Part shown: positions 32,946 to 41,968 of the stretch, piece by piece
Layout: the number at the start of each line of letters is the position of its first letter
How positions within the stretch are numbered: position 1 is the stretch's first letter
NCBI GenBank assembly: GCA_023375785.1
Contig: SZWC01003636.1
Location: 117,207 to 181,206 of the forward strand
Source of the DNA: Penium margaritaceum
Lineage: Eukaryota; Streptophyta; Zygnematophyceae; Desmidiales; Peniaceae
DNA length: 64,000 bases
Reading direction: 5' to 3'
Made by a program: the position numbers and the translations under genes
Notes under the pieces: model-generated
The model's input: only the letters and a program-made list of their open reading frames with translations
Told to the model about the DNA's origin: nothing
Database searches by the model: none

Positions 32946-34181
32946 ATGGAAGATACCGACACCACCCCACCCGAGGACCCGCAACACCTCCATGAGGAGG
33001 AAGAGGACGAAGATGGAGACGACGAGGAAGAAACCGCTGTTGGAGAGAAGCGCAAGCGTCGTGGCAACGAATTGTTCATATGGGGCTCGTTCAAGAATTT
33101 GGGCAACGGCCGCGCCATGTCTCTACACTGCACCAAGAACCCGGCCGAGCCTGTCACTCTCTCCGCCAAGAATGGCACCACCGGGGCCCTGTGGAAACAC
33201 ATGCGCCTCATCCACCGGGAGAAGTGGTGCCACCTGAAGGCCTTGGTTGCAGCCGCAAAGCTCCGAGAAGCCAGAAACGCAGTGGCTGCAGCTGATGGTG
33301 GTGCACCGGCCGCTGGAGAAAATCTCGAGGACGCCCCGATTGCCCGTGGAGTCATTGGCGTTGGCTACGTTTTTAACCGTAAGTTTTTCCACTGCCTTCT
33401 GTAGAAACACGCTGTGAACAAGAACCTTTCGTTCTTGTCCATGGAGAGTTTCTGGCTCGCGCGGGCCTTTGCCCACTGCAACCCTGCGGCAGCAGTTCCT
33501 GGCCGCATGACGATTGCGCGCAACATCAAGATTGGCACCCGAGCCTACCGCGCTTGTATGAAGAAGCAGCTACTGGAGGTGAAGTCCACCATCTCCTTCA
33601 CCAACGACGGGTGGAAGGCGGACAACAACGTGAAATACCTGGAAATCACCGTGCACTGGGTCGACGAGGGCTACAACGTGCACGCCATGGCCCCTGCCTT
33701 CTCGGCAATCAAGGGTGGCGCCACAGCCGAGAACATCTTCTTGTTGCTGAAGACGTCCTTGCAGTAGTGGGCCTTGTGGGACCGGATATTCTGCATCACC
33801 ATGGGCAATGAGTCCACCAACGACTCCCTGGTGGACAACTTCATGGTGCCCAGCAACGACAGCTTCGACAAGGCCGGGCATATCCGTTGCCTCGGCCATG
33901 TTATGAACCTGGCCACCGGCGACCTGCTGAAGCAACCTCGAGTGATGCAGAGCATCGGACAGGTCCGCGCCATCGCCGTCTTCGTCACGCGTGTCAGAAA
34001 CCAGGGTGCAGTTCCAACGTGGCCCGACGGGTCCTCTGTGCTCACGGCCATGTTTTGTGCGGTTGGTTCTGAGCCTAAGCGTGAGCTTTCTGGTCGTCTC
34101 ACGCTATGTTTCTGGAAGTGGAAGACAGTTGCGAGACAGTCACTTTTGCGGAGGGAAGAACGCAATTTTGCATGGACATGA
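32946..34181 (+). pseudogene. hAT transposase, N-terminal and catalytic part
   Basis: Starts at ATG 32946 (ACCATGG context). An acidic N-terminus (EEEEDEDGDDEEE) and a basic KRKRR stretch precede a BED-like finger (about residues 38-100; SLHCTKN, then WKHMRLIH with an HX4H end). Farther on come NKNLSFLSMESFWLARAF, the first catalytic Asp region FTNDGWKADNN (about 33597-33630), FCITMGNESTND (about 33790-33825), and HIRCLGHVMNLATGDLL (about 33878-33930), a well-known hAT CxxH block. In most hATs the second motif has Asp where this copy reads MGN, so the catalytic Asp looks replaced by Gly. In-frame TAG codons occur at 33402 and 33765, and the frame closes with TGA at 34179. Inactive as it stands. 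Confidence 0.85.
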
Positions 34182-34917
34182 TCTGAAAATTTTTAGGGCT
34201 AGTCATGAGCTCTCCAACGCACCAAACCGTGCGCGATTCGGATCACCGTAGCGCCCGCTACGTCAGCCGAAGTGCAGCATCCCAAACCAGCCACTGAGTC
34301 GGTGGCGCGCACCACGTCGCCCGCCGAGGCGCCCTCACACATCAAGGACCCGTAAAAAATGCCATTCCGGAGGTGCAAATGTCCCTACGTGTAGCGGCGG
34401 TGCTCCTCGCATCTCTGGGGTCTGTTTCGATGAGTTAATCATCGTGTTTGGTGATGGGGATTGATGTGGTTCGAAACCTGTTTGCGGACCTGCAGTCGGA
34501 ATTTTGACTAAGTTTCGGGCTCCGAGCCAGGATTTTGGCTAAGTCCCTCAGTAACAAAACTGCACCCCTGAAATCCGGCAGATCATCCACCGGACGCCTC
34601 GGCAGTCCTTTTGGAGAAAAATCCCCAGATGGCATTTTGTTACTCATTCCGGTCACTTACTCACCAGCAGTCTAACCACGGCCAGCTCCAAGAGCCGCCG
34701 CACACACCCCAACTTTGGAAGCCCATATCTCCCTCGTTACTAGTCCGATTCTGGTGAAACAACTTCCACCGGATTTAGCGACTCGTCAAATTTTAGGGGA
34801 AATCCTCAATTTTAGGATCCGAGCAATCATCAAGTCGCTAGATCCAACGACGAGGAAATTTCCTCTTTCTGGCGGCTCGTCGACGCCTCGTGGCGCCGCA
34901 CTTGGACATGCAGAGGG
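34182..34917. other. unexplained sequence inside the hAT
   Basis: About 735 bases between the catalytic part of the transposase and M2. They have no place in a normal hAT reading frame and no long open frame. AT-rich phrases such as aaatttttaggg and tcaattttaggatcc recur. It may be an intron, another non-coding insertion, or sequence captured by the element. It is not homologous by eye to anything else in the window. Confidence 0.4.
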
Positions 34918-35636
34918 TAAGGCTGCACACGGTTCCTATCCGCGGATAATCAGAAGGATCCGGATCCGTGCGACGGGTCCTGCACCTGGATCCGGAACCG
35001 GGGTAACGGATCCTTGGATTCACGGATCCTTGTATTCACGGATCCTGGATCCGGATCTTGGGAGTCATGTACAACGGATCCTTACATTCACGGATCATGG
35101 ATCTGGATCTTGGGAGTCATGTACAACGTGTTGTGCTTCTAAACAGCGTGGCAGTGCAACGACGATGTCCATCGACGGCTGCCTTTGCCCAAACCATATC
35201 CGGCCATCCATGGTGCTGATGATATTATGGGGCTACAGGTGGTTGGTCAGTCGACATATAAGAAGATATGAGACCAATGAACTGTCAAGTCGCCATCTCT
35301 AGGCTGGCAACTTGACAGGTTTCACGCGGTTGACGCGCATGATGCATGTGCCAGCCACACAGACGTGTTGCGAAACAGTTTGCCGGTCCAAAATATGCCG
35401 CGCATGTTCCGCTGTTCGCTTTCGAATGTGCAAATGAGTGTGCTACGCGGATGACTTGAGCCGGACGTCTAGTCAGGTTTTTTTACCCCAACCCCCCTCC
35501 CTCTGCCGTAGGATCCGGGTCAGGATCCGCAGATACAAGCCGGATCCACAATCCTGGATCCGGAACCGCGAATCCGGATCTGGATCCGGATTCACGGGTA
35601 GGGTACCGCGGAGCCCAGGATCCGTGTGCAGCCTTA
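34918..35636 (+). mobile_element. M2, complete hAT-type MITE (719 bp)
   Basis: Terminal inverted repeats TAAGGCTGCACACGG (34918) and CCGTGTGCAGCCTTA (ending 35636) match over 15 bp. The target duplication is perfect: gcagaggg at 34910-34917 and again at 35637-35644, 8 bp as expected for hAT. Both arms carry many GGATCC/CCGGATCC subterminal motifs, typical of transposase binding sites. A 52-bp stretch around ttgggagtcatgtacaacg (near 35059 and 35110) is duplicated. No coding capacity. It sits inside the hAT whose left end it shares, so it probably used a related transposase. Confidence 0.92.
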
Positions 35637-35644
35637 GCAGAGGG

Positions 35645-37087
35645 GCAAATCTTCAATAACGCGCACTCCAACCCGCGAGGAGTCCTTGTAGGCAGCCGTT
35701 GAAGCAGCGGGGCTCCAGTACAAGTCTCTCCACCTGGACACAGAGACCCGGTGGAACAGTGCCCTTGACATGAGTGAGCGTGTCATTGCTGTGAAATCAG
35801 TGCTTGACACGTGGCTGGACGACTATGGCAGGGATGGCGCACACCTGAAGCCGACGTTGGAAGACTGGGAGTTCATCGCCATGGTGACGGTCATCCTGAA
35901 TCCCTAAAAGGGCATCACGGAGGACATCTCCGGCTCCTCATATCCCACCCTGCCGCTGGTCATCCCATTTTACTCATCTTTGCTTGACAAGATGCAGGCC
36001 TGGGCTGTGAAGGCTGTGGCTGCAGAGCGCAAGAGCAAGCGACGTGGAGCTGCGGGCCGGCTGGAATGCAAGGAGCAGCTGCTCCTGGAGCTGAAGCCAG
36101 GCCTGGAGGCTAGCATTACCAAGCTTGAAAAATATGCCAAGCTGTGTACCGAGCGCCACGTATTGGCAACAGCACTCAATCCGCGTTTCAGGCTGCGCTA
36201 CTACGCCAACGTACATCCAAAGGTCAGCGTTGCATCACCTGCTGAGCTCAAGATCAAAGTTGTGGAGCTGTTGAGGCCCTACAATTAGCGGGTGCAGCTG
36301 TGCCAGGCTGCCGAGGAGGCTGCAGCAGAGATTTGCGCGACCAGCGTCATCACCTCGGCAATCAACAACGTCGGGCGTCCTCGGACAACACAGTCAGCCA
36401 GTGTAGCCGCCTCCAGCACATCAACAGTTACTTCAGGTTTGTTTCACAGCTTTCATTGTTGTTACATCAGTTCACTTCACTTGAGTGAAGGCTTCTTCAT
36501 ATAGTCTTTCGTGTTCTATCTGTGGTGCCGCGGCAACGCCAGTGGCGGCAGGAACGCCACCAACGCAGCCAAGCCGGAGCTCCAGGCTCCAGATTGAGGG
36601 AGACGTGATGGAGGCTACGCAAGAAGACACGGGGGCTGACATGTTTGCAGAACCAGAGGCCCCCGCACAGGCTTAGGCTGCTCCCTGGAGGTTGAGGCCA
36701 AGGACGAGAAGAAACCACAGAGGTACAAAATCCTGCACTACCTGCGCAAGTACAAGACATAGTACCCTACTTTCCACCTCGCGGCCCTTGACCACCTTTC
36801 AGTCCCGGCAACCAGCACTCCATGAGAGCGTCTGTTCTATCTCTCTCTCTTGGACACCACATCATAACTGACTTCTGTCAGTCGCTCATCAACCTCACAG
36901 TGGAAAAATTCTGATGCTCCTGAAGTCATGGATCAACGACCCTACTTTAGTCAACTTCCCGGTCGCACCGACTGGGGAGGTTGCCCTAGAGTTGGAGGCC
37001 AAAGAAGCTTGGGTCAATGAACGTCATCGTGCAGGTCCTGCTTTTGAGGAGTTGCCGGAAGAAGAAGAGGGTGAAGATGAACATTAA
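35645..37087 (+). pseudogene. hAT transposase, C-terminal part with hATC domain
   Basis: Resumes after M2 with YKSLHLDTETRWNSALDM (about 35721-35775; the RW motif of hATs), then DWEFIAMVTVILNP, YPTLPLVIPFYSSLLDKM, a coiled, basic stretch, and TALNPRFRLRYYANVHP (about 36170-36220). The hATC dimerisation region lies at about 36730-36990 (YPTFHLAALDHLSVPATSTP, then LKSWINDPTLVNFPVAPTG). The C-terminus is acidic (EELPEEEEGEDE) and ends at TAA 37085. Breaks include TAA at 35905, TAG at 36286 and TAG at 36760, with at least one frame change before the hATC end. The position and order of motifs make the family call firm. Confidence 0.85.
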
Positions 37088-37127
37088 ATTCCTAAAATTC
37101 CATTTGTCAAAATTAAGGAGCAGTAGG

Positions 37128-40100
37128 GTACACGAAGAGTTCGCACCACTCATCCAGGATTTTGCGAATGTCTTCCTCGATGAACTCCCGATAACTCCAC
37201 CCCCTCAACGAGACATCGACCATCGCATATAGCTGAAGCCGGGCAGCAGAGCTACAGTTCAAGGGACCTATCGGATGAGCGATCACAAGCTGACTGAGCT
37301 GAAAAAACAGCTCGACAAGATGCTTGGTCAGGGGTTCATCCGCCCATCCACATCACCATACACCGCACCAGTACCATCCGTAAAAAAAAAAACTGATTAG
37401 ATGCTGATGTGCGTGAATTATCGGACATTGAACGATGCTATTATCAAAAACCGCTACCCTCTCCCCCAAGCTGAAGAACTTTCCGACCAACTCCAAGGGG
37501 CCCGAATTCCCTCTGGTGATATCTTCTACTTACACACCGGATATCACCAAATGCGTGTGACAGACGCCGACATCGAGAAGACGGCGTTCCGAACCCATTA
37601 TGGGCACTTTGAGTTCATGGTCATGCCGTTTGGACACACAAATTCCCCAGCGACATTTATGGCGGCAATGAACAACATTTTTCGACCATACCTCAACGAA
37701 TATGTCGTGGTGTACCTCGACGACATTCCGGTGTACAACTACATCCCGGAGGAGCACGATGGACATCTTAAAAAGTCCTCAAAGTTTTACAAAGAGAGAA
37801 TGTTTTTAGAAAACTCTCGAATGCGACTACGGTCATCGTTTGATCAAGTTTTTGGGTCACGTCATCAATTGTGGACGGATAACCATGGATCTAAAAGAGG
37901 TGGCAGCAGGCACTGATTGGTCGATGCCAACCAACGTTCGAGAAATTCAGGTTATTCTCAGATTCTGAAATTACTACCGGCGATTCATACGGGACTACAC
38001 CCGAGTGTCAGCGCCTGTTTTTGACCTCCCTAAAAAAGAAAACGAGCGGCGGTGGGGAAATAGCAAACAAGACGCGTTCATCACTTTATAGAACGCTCTG
38101 ACCTCGGCGCCAGCCCTACGATTAGCCAATCCAATGGTCAACTACGTCATGGCCACGGATGCATCAGACCGAGCCATTGGCGCGGTCCTTCTGCGAGACC
38201 ATGGCAACAGAAAACAACCGGTTGCCTTCATGTCTTGGAAACTGGGAGGACCGGAACTAAACTACGCAATACACGAGAAGGAGATGCTGGCGTTCGTGCA
38301 CGTGTTCAAGACGTGGCGATGCTACCTGGAATGTCACCGATGCATCGTGCGCACCAACCACCACGTGTTAAAATATTTGAAGACTCAGTCGAGGTCAAAC
38401 CCGATCGATGGAGTTCCTTCAATCCGGGTTCGACTCCGATATTGAGTACCGGCCAGGCAAAATCAATCTGGCGGACGCACTCAGTCGCTGTCTAGGTTTC
38501 ATGGCCGACGTGGCAACGCTACAGTTACAACGAGACCCGTACTTAAAGCGATTATTTACACCAGGCTACAAACAACACGACGGATATGATACAATAAAAT
38601 TTGGGTTGGATGTACAATATTGGCGATGGCGCTTCACTCGCCAACTGGTCGTTCCCCCGAATGACGAACTTCGCCATATGCTACTCGAAGAGTGCCACGA
38701 CACCGGATCAGGTGGACACTTTGGAGAGGACAAGACACTGAAGAAGCTGGTAAAAACTATTGGTGGGACAAGATGTAATCTGACGTGGCCAGCTTCTATA
38801 AAACCTACGACACATGTCAGCGACAAAAACCCCGTTGCACGAGGCCGCCCGGACTTCTGCAACCGCTCCCTTTTCTGACGGAACCATGGGCGGACATCTC
38901 CATGGACTTCATCACAGGATTACCAGTCACACCCCAGGGATATGACGCAATCCTCGTGGTTGTCGACAGGCTTTCCAAAATGTCCCACTTCATCCCAACA
39001 ATGATCACAGTCACCGCCAAAGGAACAGCACGGCTGTTTCTAAAAAACATCGTACGGCTACACAACGTATCGAGAACCATCAGGAGCGACAGAGAAGGTC
39101 AATTCACCATACGTTTTTGGCACAAACTTATGACTCGCTACAGCAGCCAGATTCAACTTTCAACGGCGTTTCATCCTCAAACCGATGGTCAAACCGAGCG
39201 GACAAATCAGACGCTCGAACAACTTCTTTGAACACTATGCAAACCTCACAAGACGGATTGGGTACAGAACTCCCGACCGTTGAAATCGCATATAATTTGG
39301 CAGTTTCCACCGCAACGGGTAAAAATCCGTTTGAAGTGGTGCATGGCAAACTTCCCGCTTCACCAGCCGGACTACAAAGTCACAGCAACATTCCTACAAA
39401 AAATTCAACGCTGAGACGTCACCACCATCTGGAAGGAAACACGGCAAACACTCGCGAAGAGACAATCAGTGATGAAGCGAGCAGCTGATTGACATCGTAG
39501 CAACGACGTATTCGCCGCTGGCGACAAAGTCCTTCTCAGCTCGGCAATAATGAAACTCCACGGATCTGATTGTTTGAAGCTCAAACCTCAATGGTTGGGC
39601 CTGTTTGAGATCAAGTGCATGCAAACCTCTGTGGTTGCGCGACTCAAACTCCCCGACACTATACAAGTTCATCCGGTTTTCCATGTTAGCAGACTCAAAT
39701 ACTACCGAGACCTCGGAGAGAACTTCCCTGGTAGGGATGTCCCTCCTTCGCCTCCTGTTCAAGTGGATGAAGACATAGAGTTCGTCATCGAGGAAATCCT
39801 CGGCCATCAACGACGAGGCAAGACGACAAAATATCTCGTCAAGTGGCATGGCTACGATGCTACGGATAACAGCTAGGAACCCTACGACAACCTCCGAGAC
39901 GTCGATCATCTCATCGACGGCTATTACCGCCGTCACTGGGCCACATCTGTACGTGCGTCGGGACGTCGCGGCTAAAAGGGGAGGAAGTGTCACGTACCAG
40001 ACATACACGAGTCCCTAATCTTTCCGATTGGGTATCTCTGTTATTACAGAAACAGCCCATTGCATCACGAGAACCGCGATATTCACTTCGACGGTCGAGG

Positions 40101-40509
40101 ACAAACTGGTCGACTGCCCCACCCTTGTGGATATTCCCGAACCTTCCGACAACTTCGACCACTCTCGTGAACCTACGAACAGACGTATCACGACCTTTCC
40201 GTCAACTTCTTGGCACACCGAGACAAATCTGGATTTATAAAGATGCATCTCACATCTTCACCGTCGATTCTCGAAGACCCCCGACTTCTTCGTGGACCTT
40301 CTCAAATCCGACCACTTACGACACGACTCCGCACGCGTTGCTCGACAATCGACCCAACGACCCCGACTATGCCTCATTCGTAACTCGACACTTGTCATCG
40401 CAGTACACTTACCGCTAATTATAAATTGCGCAAGTGTCCCAAATTCTAGATCATGTTCTGCCTCGCAAATTCCACCTGTTCACCATCTATGCTCTGTTCG
40501 GCATAACAC
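37128..40509 (+). mobile_element. G6, 5'-truncated gypsy chromovirus, first unit of a tandem array
   Basis: Begins in the linker before RT (EEFAPLIQDFANVFLDELP, about 37134-37190). RT about 37230-37916 ([29 protein letters not shown] near 37706), RNase H about 38134-38445 (YVMATDASDRAIGAVLLRDH), integrase about 38640-39470 (ECHDTGSGGHFGEDKTLKKL; DISMDFITGLPVTPQGYD; HPQTDGQTERTNQTLEQLL), chromodomain about 39770-39930 (EFVIEEILGHQRRGKTTKYL), 3' LTR 39988-40509. LTR, gag and protease at its left are missing next to the hAT. About ten breaks; old. Confidence 0.9.
39988..40509 (+). repeat. array LTR 1 (522 bp), shared by G6 and G7
   Basis: Starts TGTCACGTACCAGACATACA and ends GGCATAACA. It is preceded by a chromodomain end and purine run (aaaaggggaggaag), as a 3' LTR should be, and followed by a primer site and gag, as a 5' LTR should be. 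A TATA-like element gatttataaag lies near 40231-40241. Confidence 0.88.
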
Positions 40510-40511
40510 TT

Positions 40512-40530
40512 GGTATCTGAGCGCATCGGT
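40512..40530 (+). other. primer-binding site of G7
   Basis: TGGTATCTGAGCGCATCGG directly after LTR 1. It is the same site as TGGTATCATAGCGCAGCGG after LTR 2 and shows that LTR 1 once served as a 5' LTR. Confidence 0.8.
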
Positions 40531-41150
40531 ATTGGAGAGGCATCCGATTACTTTACCCATCCGGAGGACTACCTTGCACAAGCCGTGAGCGCATCTCACA
40601 CGTCAAGACTTTGTAGACTTCGCGACTATGACGTGAGGCAAGCGAGCACAACCGACGACCACTAGCGGGTCTTCGGTGACGACTTCGGCGATGGAGGAGC
40701 AGAACGTGTTGATGCACGCGAACCCTAAAGCGACAACAAATGCTGGTATGACAGGCTATATGGTAGCTGGAACAATCCCTACGGCTTCGACGACCATTCT
40801 GGTCGTGGACCCAATGGTGACAAGCCAGCCGTCCCTACCAACAGCCTTGACGACGACAGCAGGGATGACAGGTAGCACTAGAAGACAGGCGTGGATCAAC
40901 GAGGAATGGCGAGCATGATCTTCGCAATCGAGGGGATCAACAACCACCTGCTCCAACAACTTAATGTCGTGATGGGGACTCCTCACAACGCAAGCACACG
41001 TGAAGCGATGCTCATCGAGGGAAGTTCCCAACTCTCGAGCGAACTCAAGATTCGTCCGACTCCACCAGAACAGTTCGATCCTGCAAACTCAAAAGGACCA
41101 ACGGTTTGGATGTGGCTCGCGATTTTAAAGGTATACTTCACCGCTTCTGG

Positions 41151-41968
41151 TAAGGCTGCACACGGATCCTGGGATCTGTGGCAACTACCCACGGATACCA
41201 GATCCAGAACCGGATTCGCGGATTTGGATCTTGGTTCCAGGATGCGGTTTGTATTCTCGGATCCTAACCAGATCCTGAGGGGGAGGGGGGAGGGAGAGGA
41301 AAGAATAGCGAGAGGTCTTGCTCAAGTCTGTCGCAGATCCATGAAACTATCTCGTTGAAATTCAAACAGTCATTTATGCATGCCGCACTTGACATGTGCA
41401 CTTGAACAGAGCATCATAGTGCGTCACACGTGGACCACCAGAACTTTTGCCGCGAGGTTCTGGCGGTCCACGTCCGACGCACGTGGCCGACCCTCACAGG
41501 TAGGCCGGCGTCAATGGCCACTTCCTGATGGGCACGGACGTTCCAACAGTGTGGATCAACTATGTCAGAGTTTGGGAGTACAGCTATGCAGCCCATTGCA
41601 TGTGCTCCGATAATAGCACAATACGCTGTTATGGGAGGACTCGCGAACCCTCCAAGTACAGGGTTCGCGAGCACTCCAAGAAAAGCGTACTGCGCTAAGC
41701 CCCTCCGTGAGATTGGTCATGCGTACTAAGCATGCGCGAATCCTCACACAAAGGAGTCGAGCGTGCCCTGCACGGACATCAATTTTTTTCCATGTAAGTC
41801 AGGCTGGATCCGATATACAGGTACCGTGGATCCGGGTCCCGTATCCGTGAATACCTTGATCCGCAAATCCATGGATCCAGAACCCAGGTTCCGGATCCAG
41901 GTCCAGGATCCATCCCACAGATCCGGATCCACCTCAAGATCCACGGATATGATCCGTGTGCACCCTTA
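41151..41968 (+). mobile_element. M3, hAT-type MITE (818 bp) in gag of G7
   Basis: Left end TAAGGCTGCACACGGATCC at 41151; the right end reads TAAGGGTGCACACGGATC on the minus strand from 41968. Target duplication gcttctgg (41143-41150) and gctgctgg (41969-41976), 8 bp with one mismatch. The paralogous gag in G8 keeps the uninterrupted site gctgctgg at 47513-47520. The interior has a GA-rich run near 41280 and two strong inverted repeats: 41430-41444 with 41457-41471 (one mismatch in 15), and CTCGCGAACCCT 41640-41651 with AGGGTTCGCGAG 41660-41671 (perfect). Its left part resembles the left end of the hAT at 32291 more than it does M2. Confidence 0.9.

Larger units (their letters stand above)
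32291..37087 (+). mobile_element. hAT DNA transposon, broken, with a nested MITE
   Basis: The left end TAAGGCTGCACACGGATCC at 32291 equals the terminal repeat of MITEs M1-M3 and is followed by the same GGATCC-type subterminal motifs. Inside lie transposase exons or pieces at 32946-34180 and 35645-37087, with extra sequence between them that includes MITE M2 (34918-35636). The transposase ends at a TAA at 37085-37087. No right terminal repeat is found before gypsy sequence starts at about 37128, so the right end is lost. The left end lies inside integrase of G5, so the hAT is younger than G5. Confidence 0.8.

Noticed and set aside
33379-33404. A 26-bp GT-AG intron in the hAT transposase (gtaagt...ctgtag)
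   Set aside because: The ends look like splice sites, but 26 bp is too short for known spliceosomal introns outside a few odd lineages, and removing it would shift the frame away from the matching downstream sequence.
32946-37087. Reassignment of TAG to glutamine, as in some ulvophyte algae, to explain in-frame TAG codons
   Set aside because: TAA and TGA codons and frame changes also interrupt the same hAT transposase, its second catalytic position is altered, and every element here shows general decay. Ordinary mutation explains it better.
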